Shown: positions 19,295 through 27,233 of the stretch, one piece after another
How positions within the stretch are numbered: position 1 is the first letter of the stretch
Layout of the letters: each line of letters starts with the position of its first letter
Assembly (NCBI RefSeq): GCF_004348545.1
Contig: NZ_SMKL01000055.1
Coordinates: 1 to 41,576, forward strand
Origin: Jiangella ureilytica
GTDB taxonomy: Bacteria > Actinomycetota > Actinomycetes > Jiangellales > Jiangellaceae
Direction of reading: 5' to 3'
DNA: 41,576 nucleotides
Notes under the pieces: model-generated
Told to the model about the DNA's origin: nothing
The model's database searches: none
The model's input: only the letters and a program-made list of their open reading frames with translations
Position numbers and translations under genes: made by a program

Positions 19295-20515
19295 ATGTCG
19301 AGCAGCTTGGACGACGTCGCCGCCGCCCTCCGTGAAAACCCGCTCTACGTCGACCAGATCGCCGTAGAGGAACTCCGCGACCTCGGTGTGACGTTCGACG
19401 ACGCCGGGCAGTCCTCGGTGCGCGATGCGCTCGATGGCACGGATACGCCCTTCTATGTCGCCGTGCTGCCCGCGGCCGCCGACGACGACGCAGCGGCACA
19501 GACGCTGGCACGCGACCTCGGCACCGGAACCTATCTGGTGATCTTCGGCAATCGCGGCCTCAGCGCCGGCTCGACGGAGATCGACAACAACGTCAGGCAG
19601 GCGGCCAGTTCGGCGCTCAGCAACGCCGACGGCGACCTCGGCACCGGCATCACGAACTTCGTCCAGTCGGCCGAGCAGGTGATCGCCGACGGCGGCTCGG
19701 GCGCGGGTGGCGGCCCTGCGAGCTCCAGTGACGGCGGAGGTGGCCTGCTTCCCCTGGCGATCCTCGCGGCTGCCGGCGGTGGCGGCTTCCTCCTCTACCG
19801 TCGCAACAAACGCAACAAGGAGCGCGTGCAGCTCGAGCAGGTCCGTGGCGCTCTCGACGAGGACATCACCAAGTACGGCGAGCGGCTGTCCGAGCTCGAC
19901 CTCGACCTCGGCACAAATTCCAGGGTCCCGATCGAGGCCCGCCACGAGTACGGCCGCGCCCTCGACCTCTACGAGAACGCCAAGACCTTCGCCGACCGCG
20001 CCGAGAAGCCCACCGACCTCAAGCCCGTCACCACCGCCCTCGAAGAGGGCCGCTGGCTGCTGGCCTGCGTCGACGCCCGGACCAAGGGTGAGCCGCTGCC
20101 CGAGCGGCGGCTGCCCTGCTTCTTCGACCCGGGCCATGGTCCGTCGGTCGAGGACATCGAGTGGGCACCTCGGGGCGGTGCACCGCGCACCGTCCCCGCG
20201 TGTGCCGCGGACGCGTTCCGGGTCAGGAACGGAGACGACCCGGAAACCCGCATGGTCCCGGTCGGCGACGGCGAGCGACGTCCGTACTACGACGCCGGCC
20301 CCGCGTACGGCGGCTGGGCGGGCGGCTACTTCGGCGGTCTGCTGCCCGGCATGCTCATCGGCACCATGCTCGGCTCAGCCATGTCCAGTCCCGTCTCCAT
20401 CGAGGGCGGCGGCGATGGCGGCGGCGACTGGGGTGGCGGCGACTTCGGTGGCGGCGGCGATTGGGGCGGTGGCGACTTCGGTGGCGGCGGCGACTTCGGC
20501 GGCGGCGACTTCTGA
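19295..20515 (+). CDS. Membrane protein with TPM-like N-domain and Gly/Asp/aromatic repeat tail
   Basis: A 406-residue protein that I cannot assign firmly. Residues 1-125 form a globular alpha/beta domain reminiscent of TPM-type extracellular domains (ENPLYVDQIAVEEL, FYVAVLPAA, YLVIFGNRGL) but without a signal peptide. A Gly/Ser linker leads to one membrane helix (LLPLAILAAAGGGGFLLY, about 149-166) and a Lys/Arg stop-transfer. A helical domain follows, then FDPGHGPSVEDIEWAPRG, a Gly-rich segment, and a terminal run of GGGDF/GGGDW units from about residue 375. The tail resembles the C-termini of YgcG/TPM proteins. ATG 19295 has no ribosome site; GATGAT six bases upstream suggests a leaderless start. 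The Nudix gene follows by 10 bp, probably as one operon. Confidence 0.75.
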   Translation: MSSSLDDVAAALRENPLYVDQIAVEELRDLGVTFDDAGQSSVRDALDGTDTPFYVAVLPAAADDDAAAQTLARDLGTGTYLVIFGNRGLSAGSTEIDNNVRQAASSALSNADGDLGTGITNFVQSAEQVIADGGSGAGGGPASSSDGGGGLLPLAILAAAGGGGFLLYRRNKRNKERVQLEQVRGALDEDITKYGERLSELDLDLGTNSRVPIEARHEYGRALDLYENAKTFADRAEKPTDLKPVTTALEEGRWLLACVDARTKGEPLPERRLPCFFDPGHGPSVEDIEWAPRGGAPRTVPACAADAFRVRNGDDPETRMVPVGDGERRPYYDAGPAYGGWAGGYFGGLLPGMLIGTMLGSAMSSPVSIEGGGDGGGDWGGGDFGGGGDWGGGDFGGGGDFGGGDF

Positions 20516-20525
20516 CCGCCGAACC

Positions 20526-20999
20526 GTGCCGACTCCTGAGTTCATCCTCGCCCTACGTGAGCGGGTGGGCCATGACCTGCTGTGGCTCACCGGCGTCACC
20601 GCGGTCATCGTCGACGAGAAGGGGCGGGTGCTGCTGCACCAGCGCTCCGACACAGGCCGGTGGGCGCTGATCTCCGGCATCCTCGAGCCCGGCGAGCAGC
20701 CCGCCGTGGCCGTCGTGCGCGAGGCCTGGGAGGAGACCGGCGTGCACGTCGAGGTCGACCGGATCAGCAGCGTCGTCACCGGCCCGCCGGGCACCTACCC
20801 GAACGGGGACCGCGTCCAGTTCGTCGACATCGCGTTCCGGTGCCGGCCGGTGGGCGGCGAGGCACGAGTCAACGACGACGAGTCGCTGGCGGTCGGCTGG
20901 TTCGCGCCGGACGAGCTGCCGCCCCTCGACGACGATCACCTGGACCGGCTGATGCAGGCACTGAAGGACGAGCCGGGCGCCTACTTCGTCCGGCCCTAG
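20526..20999 (+). CDS. Nudix hydrolase
   Basis: A 157-residue Nudix-fold pyrophosphatase for a nucleoside diphosphate-linked substrate that cannot be specified. The Nudix box is complete: GILEPGEQ, seven residues, then REAWEETGV, matching G-x5-E-x7-R-E-U-x-E-E-x-G-U with all metal-binding glutamates. The flanking strands fit the family (VTAVIVDEKGRVLLHQRS, RVQFVDIAFRCRPVGGEA). GTG 20526 starts 10 bp after the preceding stop, suggesting co-transcription; the homology begins soon after. It ends 8 bp from the convergent HNH gene. Confidence 0.92.
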   Translation: MPTPEFILALRERVGHDLLWLTGVTAVIVDEKGRVLLHQRSDTGRWALISGILEPGEQPAVAVVREAWEETGVHVEVDRISSVVTGPPGTYPNGDRVQFVDIAFRCRPVGGEARVNDDESLAVGWFAPDELPPLDDDHLDRLMQALKDEPGAYFVRP

Positions 21000-21007
21000 C
21001 TGTACAC

Positions 21008-22423
21008 CTAGCCGGCCCGCTCGGGCGGTCTCAGGAAGCGGTGACCGGTGGGTCCGGTCCAGACGCTGCTGCCGTTGGGCAGGGTGGTGACCTGCCAGTC
21101 ACCATGGTGTTTGAGCAGGTGGTGGGTCCGGCACAAGGCGTGACAGTTCTCGGCCGAGGTCGCGCCGCCCGCCTCGAACGGGACGCGGTGGTCGAGGTCG
21201 CAGCTCGCGGCGAGGCGATGGCAGCCCGGCATCCGGCAGGTCCGGTCGCGGGCGACGATGAAGTCGGCCAGCGCCTTGGGCGGCCGGTACGTGCTGCGGC
21301 CGTAGTCGAGGAGCTGCCCGGTCGCGGGGTCGGTGCGCAGCCAGCGCCACACGCCGTGCGCGGCGAGCTCGCGCGCCACGTCGGCGGGAACGGCCCCGTA
21401 CCCCTCGAGCTCGCCGGCGTCGTCGGACAACCCGGCCAGCGTGGTGAACGGGACCGTGACGTACACGCACACGGCGACGCCCGACCCGGTGCCGCCCTCG
21501 CCGCCGCCATCACGTCCGTGCGGACGTCCGCCGAGGGCGGCCAGAGCGTCGGCGCGGCGTTGGTCGTGGGTGCGCTCGGGAGCGCCGGCAGCGGCGTCGG
21601 CCCGCTTCGCGGCACTCGCCGCGGCATTGAGGGTCGCGTTCAGGGCGACGGCGTCCTCGGCGGGGAGCCGCGCCTCGAGATGCGCCATCCCATCGCTCGC
21701 GGGGGTTACCGCCACGTACCGGGAGTCGCGGGCGATCGCGTGCCGTTCCGCCGCCTCGACCGGGGCCAGCTCGTGCAACAACCGTTTGATCAGCTTGCGC
21801 AGCGCGACCGAGTCCAGCAACGCCGCCCGCGGGAGCACCGCCGCCTCCACCCGCCGTCGCACCGCCGGGTCCTGGCCGCCCAGCTCGTCGGTGATCACCC
21901 GCGCCCGCCGCAGATCGATCAACCCCGCCAGCAGCGCCGCCCAGGTGTCGGGGAAGTCCTCCACCAACTGCACCGACCGACCGACCAGACCCTCGGCCTG
22001 CTTCGCCGTCAGCTGACATCGTCCGGCCACCACCACCGCGGAGTTGGTGATGGGGTTGACCGAGCGGTACCCGGTCTCGGCCGGGCGCACCTCGGCCCGC
22101 GACGCCAGCTCGGCCAGCGCCTTCGCCCGGCCGGCGGCCACCCACGCGGCCAGCCGCTCCCAGGCGGCCACCGCCTCGACCACGTCGTACCCGTCCACCG
22201 GCTGCGAGACGTCGTGCCGGGCGAGCAACCCCGCCAGCTCCGGCCCCGGCGGCAGTTCCTCCACCGCGAACGGCAGCGCCCCGGCTGCCGACGCAGCCGC
22301 ATAGGAGGCGGCCAGCCCGTCCAGCAGAGCGCGCGTATCGGCGTCGACCGGCTCGGCCCAGCACGCATCCTCCGCCGGACCGAAGTCCGGTGGAGCGCCA
22401 GGCGGAGCCGCGATCTCGAACAT
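21008..22423 (-). CDS. 13E12-family HNH endonuclease domain protein (DUF222-HNH)
   Basis: A 471-residue protein with the DUF222 (13E12 repeat family) region over roughly residues 60-300 and a C-terminal HNH nuclease domain. The nuclease end reads CRMPGCHRLAASCDLDH, then SAENCHALCRTHHLLKHHGDW, giving the two Cys pairs and His residues of an HNH zinc finger. Such genes occur in many copies in actinobacterial genomes and are associated with mobile DNA, but no terminal repeats or other mobile genes are seen beside this one. ATG 22423 is preceded by TAAGAT and seven bases, a leaderless layout. Biological role unknown. Confidence 0.9.
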   Translation of the reverse strand: MFEIAAPPGAPPDFGPAEDACWAEPVDADTRALLDGLAASYAAASAAGALPFAVEELPPGPELAGLLARHDVSQPVDGYDVVEAVAAWERLAAWVAAGRAKALAELASRAEVRPAETGYRSVNPITNSAVVVAGRCQLTAKQAEGLVGRSVQLVEDFPDTWAALLAGLIDLRRARVITDELGGQDPAVRRRVEAAVLPRAALLDSVALRKLIKRLLHELAPVEAAERHAIARDSRYVAVTPASDGMAHLEARLPAEDAVALNATLNAAASAAKRADAAAGAPERTHDQRRADALAALGGRPHGRDGGGEGGTGSGVAVCVYVTVPFTTLAGLSDDAGELEGYGAVPADVARELAAHGVWRWLRTDPATGQLLDYGRSTYRPPKALADFIVARDRTCRMPGCHRLAASCDLDHRVPFEAGGATSAENCHALCRTHHLLKHHGDWQVTTLPNGSSVWTGPTGHRFLRPPERAG

Positions 22424-22430
22424 GGAAGTG

Positions 22431-22436
22431 ATCTTA
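22431..22436 (-). promoter_or_regulatory. Putative -10 box of leaderless HNH gene
   Basis: TAAGAT on the minus strand, seven bases before ATG 22423. It sits in the 47-bp gap after lpdA, so the HNH gene probably has its own promoter. Confidence 0.45.
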
Positions 22437-22470
22437 GCGGCACCCACCGACAAGGTCGGCGCGAGAGGAT

Positions 22471-23838
22471 TCAGCCGCGGCGGTGCAGCTGCCGCGCCGC
22501 CTCGGCCACCGAGCCGGACAGCGACGGGTAGACGGTGAAGGCGCGGGCCATCCGGTCGACGGTGAGGGACGCCTCGACGGCCAGCGAGATGGGGTGGATC
22601 AGCTCGCTGGCGCGCGGCGCCACCACGACGCCGCCGACGATGATCCCCGTCCCGGGTCGGCAGAACAGCTTCACGAACCCGTCGCGGATACCCAGCATCT
22701 TCGCCCGCGCGTTGGTGGCCAGCGGCAGCTTGACGGCGACGGCGTCGATGTCGCCGGAGTCGACGGCGGCCTGGCTCCAGCCAACGGTGGCGATCTCGGG
22801 GTCGGTGAAGACGTTGGCGGCCACCGTCTTGAGGTCCAGCGGCGACACCGCGTCGCCGAGGGCGTGCCACATCGCCGTCCGGCCCTGCATGGCCGCCACC
22901 GACGCCAGCATGTTGACGCCGGTGACGTCGCCGGCCGCGTAGACGCCGCGGGCCGACGTGCGCGACACGCGGTCGACCTTGATGAAGCCGTGGTCGTCGA
23001 GGACCACGCCGCAGTCGGACAGCCCGAGCCCCTCGGTGTTCGGGACCGACCCGACCGCCATGAGGCAGTGCGAGCCGCGCACCGTCCGTCCGTCGGTCAG
23101 CTCGACCACCACGCCGTCGCCGTCGCGCCGCACCGAGGCCGCCCGAGACCGCGACAGCACGTTCAGCCCGCGCCGCGCGAACACCTCTTCCAGCACGTAC
23201 GCGGCGTCGGCGTCCTCGCCGGGCAGGACGCGGTCGCGCGACGACACCAGCGTGACGTCGGCGCCGAGGGCGTTGTAGGCGCTGGCGAACTCCGCACCCG
23301 TGACGCCGGACCCCACCACGACCAGGTGCGACGGCAGCTCCTCGAGGTCGTAGACCTGCTCCCAGGTCAGGATGCGCTCGCCGTCAGGCTCGGCCTCGGG
23401 CAGGATGCGCGGCCGCGCGCCCGTGGCCAGCAGCGCGACGTCGGCGACGAACTCGTGCGCGCCGTCGTCGACCACCACGCGGTCGCCCGGGGCCAGCCGG
23501 CCCGTGCCGCGCAGGATCTGCACGCCGGCCTTCTCGACCGCGGCCGTGGTGTCGGCCGACTGCGCCTTGGCCAGCGCGAGCAGCCGCTGGTTCACCCGGC
23601 GCAGGTCGACGCCGACGGTATCGTGGCCCAGCTCGACGCCCAGCTCCGCCGACTCCGCCGCGTCGGTGACCACCTCGGCGGTGGCGATGAGGGTCTTGCT
23701 GGGGACGCAGTCGGTGAGGACGGCCGAGCCGCCCACGCCGTCGCGGTCGACCAGCGTGACCTCCGCCCCGAGCTGCGCCGCGACCAGCGCCGCCTCGTAG
23801 CCGCCGGGTCCGCCGCCGAGAATCGCCACACGTGTCAC
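22471..23838 (-). CDS. lpdA: NAD(P)H-quinone dehydrogenase, LpdA type
   Basis: Flavoprotein of the pyridine nucleotide-disulfide oxidoreductase family, 455 residues. The FAD site is VAILGGGPGGYEAALVAAQL at the N-terminus; the NAD(P) site is VVGSGVTGAEFASAYNALGA. The redox-active disulfide of dihydrolipoamide dehydrogenase is broken: the motif reads GGSAVLTDCVPSKT, with A39 for the first Cys and only C44 left. The C-terminal catalytic His is also absent (TVYPSLSGSVAEAAR). Both changes are typical of M. tuberculosis LpdA (Rv3303c), a quinone reductase linked to oxidative stress, so lipoamide activity is unlikely. GTG 23838 is chosen because the FAD motif follows directly. Divergent from lspA. 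Confidence 0.92.
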   Translation of the reverse strand: MTRVAILGGGPGGYEAALVAAQLGAEVTLVDRDGVGGSAVLTDCVPSKTLIATAEVVTDAAESAELGVELGHDTVGVDLRRVNQRLLALAKAQSADTTAAVEKAGVQILRGTGRLAPGDRVVVDDGAHEFVADVALLATGARPRILPEAEPDGERILTWEQVYDLEELPSHLVVVGSGVTGAEFASAYNALGADVTLVSSRDRVLPGEDADAAYVLEEVFARRGLNVLSRSRAASVRRDGDGVVVELTDGRTVRGSHCLMAVGSVPNTEGLGLSDCGVVLDDHGFIKVDRVSRTSARGVYAAGDVTGVNMLASVAAMQGRTAMWHALGDAVSPLDLKTVAANVFTDPEIATVGWSQAAVDSGDIDAVAVKLPLATNARAKMLGIRDGFVKLFCRPGTGIIVGGVVVAPRASELIHPISLAVEASLTVDRMARAFTVYPSLSGSVAEAARQLHRRG

Positions 23839-23920
23839 GCGGCCATTGTCCCGCACGACGGCGCCGCCTGTGGCACGCCCGGTGGTCAGGTGGGCGAACC
23901 CGGCATGGCACCCTTGCTCC

Positions 23921-24472
23921 GTGCCGACCACTCCCGACTCCGCGGCCGGCGACGACCCCGCGCCCGACGCGCCGCCCGCGCCGACCAACTGGCGGCTGAT
24001 CTCGCGGCTCGCCGTCATCGCCGCCCTGGTGACGGCGGTCGACCAGCTGACGAAGTGGTGGGCCGAGAACGAGCTGTCCGGCCGCGAGCCGATCGAGCTG
24101 GTCGGCGACCTGCTGCAGCTGCGGCTGCTCTACAACTCCGGCGCCGCGTTCTCGATCGCGACCGGGATGACGTGGGTGCTCACCGTCATCGTCATCGTGG
24201 TGATCGCGGTGGTGATCCGGGCGTCGGCGAAGCTGGGCTCCCGGGGCTGGGCGGTCGCGTTCGGGCTGCTGCTCGGCGGCGCGTTCGGCAACCTCATCGA
24301 CCGGCTCTTCCGCGACCCCGGCTTCCTCGAGGGCCACGTGGTCGACTTCATCGACTACGGCGGGCTGTTCGTCGGCAACGTCGCCGACATCGCCATCACC
24401 GTCGCCGCCGTGCTCATCGCCGTCCTCACCTGGCGCGGCGTCACCGTCGACGGGACACGCCACCAGCGCTGA
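23921..24472 (+). CDS. lspA: Lipoprotein signal peptidase (SPase II)
   Basis: Aspartyl protease of the inner membrane that removes signal peptides from prolipoproteins after lipid attachment. The 183-residue protein has a Pro/Asp-rich cytoplasmic N-terminus and four membrane helices. The catalytic pair is D127 in GNLIDR and D156 in GNVADIAI; YNSGAAFSI and VVDFIDY are further family marks. GTG 23921 is chosen from homology; there is no clear ribosome site, so a leaderless transcript is possible. It stands alone, away from the ileS or rluD genes that often accompany it. A candidate substrate, a lipoprotein with LAGC lipobox, begins at 41380. Confidence 0.94.
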   Translation: MPTTPDSAAGDDPAPDAPPAPTNWRLISRLAVIAALVTAVDQLTKWWAENELSGREPIELVGDLLQLRLLYNSGAAFSIATGMTWVLTVIVIVVIAVVIRASAKLGSRGWAVAFGLLLGGAFGNLIDRLFRDPGFLEGHVVDFIDYGGLFVGNVADIAITVAAVLIAVLTWRGVTVDGTRHQR

Positions 24473-24492
24473 CCGGCCCGGCGGCGGAAGGA

Positions 24493-24498
24493 TATGGT
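24493..24498 (+). promoter_or_regulatory. Putative -10 box of leaderless purine nucleoside phosphorylase gene
   Basis: TATGGT, six bases, then GTG at 24505. It lies in the 32-bp gap after lspA. Confidence 0.5.
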
Positions 24499-24504
24499 CG
24501 GCCG

Positions 24505-25317
24505 GTGACCGAGCTGCTGGACGACCCGCGGGCCGCCGCCCAGGCCGCGGCCGAGTACATCGCGACCGCCACCGGGGTGGAGCGGCACGACATCGCGCTC
24601 GTGCTGGGCTCCGGGTGGGGCGGCGCGGCCGGCCTCATCGGCGAGACCGTCGCCGAGCTGCCGAGCAGCGACGTCCCCGGGTTCGCGAAGCCGGCCGTCG
24701 CCGGGCACGTGGGCACCCTCCGCTCCATCAAGGTCGAGAAGACGGGCAAGCACGCCCTCGTCCTCGGCGCCCGCACGCATCTCTACGAGGGCCGCGGTGT
24801 GCGCGCCGTCGTGCACGGGGTGCGGACGGCGGCAGCGGCCGGCGCGTCGACGCTCGTGCTGACCAACGGCTGCGGCGGCCTGCGCGAGGAGTGGCCGGCC
24901 GGCACGCCGGTGCTGATCAGCGACCACATCAACCTCACGGCCACGTCGCCCATCGAGGGCGCGAACTTCGTCGATCTCACCGACCTCTACTCGCCCCGGC
25001 TCCGAGCGCTCGCCCGCGAGATCGACCCGAGCCTGCCCGACGGCGTCTACGTGCAGTTCCGGGGCCCTCACTACGAGACCCCGGCCGAGGTCCGGATGGC
25101 GCAGCGCATCGGCGGCGACCTCGTCGGCATGTCGACGGCGCTCGAGGCGATCGCGGCGCGCGAGGCCGGCCTCGAGGTGCTCGGCGTCTCGCTGGTCACC
25201 AATCCCGCCGCCGGCATCAGCGCCACCCCGCTGAGCCACGCTGAGGTCATCGAGGCAGGTCAGGCTGCCGGTCCGCGCATCAGCGCCCTCCTCGCGGCGG
25301 TCGTCGCCACGCTCTGA
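24505..25317 (+). CDS. Purine nucleoside phosphorylase (trimeric type)
   Basis: Cleaves purine (deoxy)ribonucleosides with phosphate to base and (deoxy)ribose-1-phosphate. The 270-residue protein has the PNP pattern: LGSGWGG for phosphate binding, GARTHLYEG, LTNGCGGL, ISDHINLT, FRGPHYETPAEVRM and LVGMSTALEAIAAREAGLEV. This is the low-molecular-mass trimeric class acting on guanosine/inosine-type substrates. GTG 24505 is supported by TATGGT six bases upstream. With the sugar-phosphate mutase (30505), deoC (36290) and aldehyde dehydrogenase (37265) it makes a complete deoxynucleoside breakdown route, now interrupted by other genes. Confidence 0.94.
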   Translation: MTELLDDPRAAAQAAAEYIATATGVERHDIALVLGSGWGGAAGLIGETVAELPSSDVPGFAKPAVAGHVGTLRSIKVEKTGKHALVLGARTHLYEGRGVRAVVHGVRTAAAAGASTLVLTNGCGGLREEWPAGTPVLISDHINLTATSPIEGANFVDLTDLYSPRLRALAREIDPSLPDGVYVQFRGPHYETPAEVRMAQRIGGDLVGMSTALEAIAAREAGLEVLGVSLVTNPAAGISATPLSHAEVIEAGQAAGPRISALLAAVVATL

Positions 25318-25334
25318 CGCCAACGGCGCCGACG

Positions 25335-25367
25335 CTGTCAGCGGACTGTCAGCGGCTGGTCAGCCGC
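25335..25367 (+). promoter_or_regulatory. Triple 11-bp direct repeat, candidate SARP operator
   Basis: Three consecutive 11-mers: CTGTCAGCGGA, CTGTCAGCGGC, TGGTCAGCCGC. The core GTCAGCSG recurs at 25337, 25348 and 25359, exactly one helical turn apart. A GAGGCT hexamer (25374-25379) begins 7 bp beyond the last core. Direct heptamers at 11-bp intervals just upstream of a -10 are the hallmark of SARP activator sites, and a SARP gene lies convergently at the end of the operon it would control. Confidence 0.7.
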
Positions 25368-25412
25368 GCCCCGGAGGCTGACTCCTGAGCACATCGACCT
25401 CAGGAGGAACGC

Positions 25413-26387
25413 ATGCCCACACTGGCCATCGAGGCGAACGGGCTGGTCAAGTCGTTCGGCGAGAACCGCGCCGTCGACGGCGTCGACCTCGCCGTGCGGG
25501 CCGGGACCGTCTACGGGGTCCTCGGGCCGAACGGCGCCGGCAAGACCACGACCGTTCGCATGCTCACCACCCTGCTGCGGCCCGACGGCGGCAGCGCCCG
25601 GGTGCTCGGCCGCGACGTCGTCGACGACGCCGACGAGGTGCGCAGGTTCATCGGGCTGACCGGGCAGTACGCCTCGGTCGACGAGGACTTGACCGGCACC
25701 GAGAACCTGGTCCTGCAGTCGAGGCTGGTCGGCCTCAGCCGAACTCGGTCGAAGCAGCGCGCGGCCGAGCTGCTCGAGAGCTTCGACCTCACCGAGGCGG
25801 CGAACCGGCCCGTCAAGCACTTCTCCGGCGGCATGCGCCGGCGCATCGACCTGGCGGCGAGCATCGTCGTCACGCCGGACGTGCTGTTCCTCGACGAGCC
25901 GACGACCGGCCTCGACCCGCGCAGCCGCGGGCAGGTCTGGGACATCGTCCGCGACCTCGTCGCCGGCGGCACCACCGTCCTGCTCACCACCCAGTACCTC
26001 GACGAGGCCGACCAGTTGGCCGACCGGATCGCCGTGATCGATCGCGGCACCGTCATCGCCGAGGGCACCAGCGCCGACCTCAAGGCGTCGGTGGGCCGCA
26101 ACTCCCTGCACCTGCGGCTGGCCGACGACACCCAGCGCGACCTCGCCGAGCGGCTGGTCGCACAGATGCTGGACACCACTCCGCACCGCACCACGGAGGC
26201 CGCCGTCATCACCGCGCCGGTCGCCGACCCGGACGCCGTTGCCGACCTCATGATCCGGCTGCGCGCCGAGGGCGTCGGCATCGACGAGATCGGGGTCCAG
26301 CGGCCCAGCCTCGACGAGGTCTTCCTCACCCTGACCGGCCACGCGGCCGATGACACCCCCCACGACACCGAAAGGAGCGCCGCATGA
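25413..26387 (+). CDS. ABC transporter ATP-binding protein, DrrA family
   Basis: ATPase subunit of an exporter of the daunorubicin-resistance (DrrA) type, 324 residues. Walker A is GPNGAGKT (38-45), the signature [12 protein letters not shown] begins at 137, and Walker B is [12 protein letters not shown] (157-168). The C-terminal region after about 230 has the DrrA-type extension ([28 protein letters not shown]). ATG 25413 has the perfect ribosome site AGGAGG at 25402-25407, the strongest in the window. The permease start overlaps its stop (ATGA). Upstream lies a triple 11-bp repeat, likely a SARP activator site. The exported compound is unknown; no biosynthetic genes are adjacent. Confidence 0.95.
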   Translation: MPTLAIEANGLVKSFGENRAVDGVDLAVRAGTVYGVLGPNGAGKTTTVRMLTTLLRPDGGSARVLGRDVVDDADEVRRFIGLTGQYASVDEDLTGTENLVLQSRLVGLSRTRSKQRAAELLESFDLTEAANRPVKHFSGGMRRRIDLAASIVVTPDVLFLDEPTTGLDPRSRGQVWDIVRDLVAGGTTVLLTTQYLDEADQLADRIAVIDRGTVIAEGTSADLKASVGRNSLHLRLADDTQRDLAERLVAQMLDTTPHRTTEAAVITAPVADPDAVADLMIRLRAEGVGIDEIGVQRPSLDEVFLTLTGHAADDTPHDTERSAA

Positions 26388-27205
26388 GCACCACGACCCT
26401 CGAACGGCCGGTCCGCACCGTCGCCACTCGCGTCGAACGGCCCGAGCCGCCGAGCGCGCTGTCGGCCAGCCTGACGTTGGGCTGGCGCAGCGTGCTGAAG
26501 ATCCGGCGCATCCCGGAGCAGCTGTTCGACGTGACGTTCCAGCCGGTGATCTTCATCCTGATGTTCGTCTACCTGTTCGGCGGCGCCATCTCCGGCGACA
26601 CGACGCAGTACCTGCAGTTCGTGCTGCCGGGCATCCTGGTGCAGACCGTGGTCATGGCGTCGCTGTACACCGGCATCTCGCTGAACACCGACATCGGCAA
26701 GGGCATCTTCGACCGGTTCCGCTCGCTGCCGATCTGGCGGCCCGCGGCCCTGGTCGGCGCACTGCTGGCCGACAGCATCCGCTACGTCGTGGCGGCCGTC
26801 GTGTGCCTCGCGGTCGGCATGGCCATGGGCTTCCGGCCCGACGGCGGTGTGCTCGACGTGGTCGCGGCCTGCCTGCTCGTGCTGGTGTTCGCGTTCTCGC
26901 TGAGCTGGGTGTTCGCGTTCCTCGGGCTGACCATGCGCTCGGCCGGAGCGGTCCAGGGCGTCAGCATGCTGGCGATGTTCCCGCTGACGTTCGCCAGCAA
27001 CGTGTTCGTCGACCCGTCGACGATGCCGGGCTGGCTGCGCGCCTGGGTCGACGTCAACCCGGTCTCGCACCTGGTCACGGCGGTCCGCGGGCTCATGAGC
27101 GGAAGCCCGCAGGCCGGCGACATCGGCTGGGCGCTGATCGGCTGCGCCGTCCTGGTCGCCGTGTTCGCGCCGCTCACCGTCCGCGCCTACCGCCGCAAGT
27201 CCTGA
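26384..27205 (+). CDS. ABC-2 type permease, DrrB family
   Basis: Membrane subunit of the same exporter, 273 residues with about six membrane helices. The first follows the amphipathic segment [20 protein letters not shown]; another conserved stretch is [21 protein letters not shown], the family's cytoplasmic coupling region. The start ATG overlaps the stop of the ATPase gene and has AAGGAG six bases upstream, so both are made in equal amounts. It ends 28 bp before the convergent SARP regulator; the gap is a GC-rich run without a clear terminator. Confidence 0.93.
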   Translation: MSTTTLERPVRTVATRVERPEPPSALSASLTLGWRSVLKIRRIPEQLFDVTFQPVIFILMFVYLFGGAISGDTTQYLQFVLPGILVQTVVMASLYTGISLNTDIGKGIFDRFRSLPIWRPAALVGALLADSIRYVVAAVVCLAVGMAMGFRPDGGVLDVVAACLLVLVFAFSLSWVFAFLGLTMRSAGAVQGVSMLAMFPLTFASNVFVDPSTMPGWLRAWVDVNPVSHLVTAVRGLMSGSPQAGDIGWALIGCAVLVAVFAPLTVRAYRRKS

Positions 27206-27233
27206 CGGCGACGGCGGCAGCCGCGGCCGCGGG

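Noticed and set aside
21008-22423. HNH protein as a homing endonuclease or intein
   Set aside because: It is a complete stand-alone 13E12-type gene with its own promoter-like box; no split host gene or intein splice motifs surround it.
22471-23838. Dihydrolipoamide dehydrogenase
   Set aside because: The first redox Cys is Ala (GGSAVLTDC) and the C-terminal catalytic His is replaced by Tyr, so the LpdA quinone reductase type fits better.
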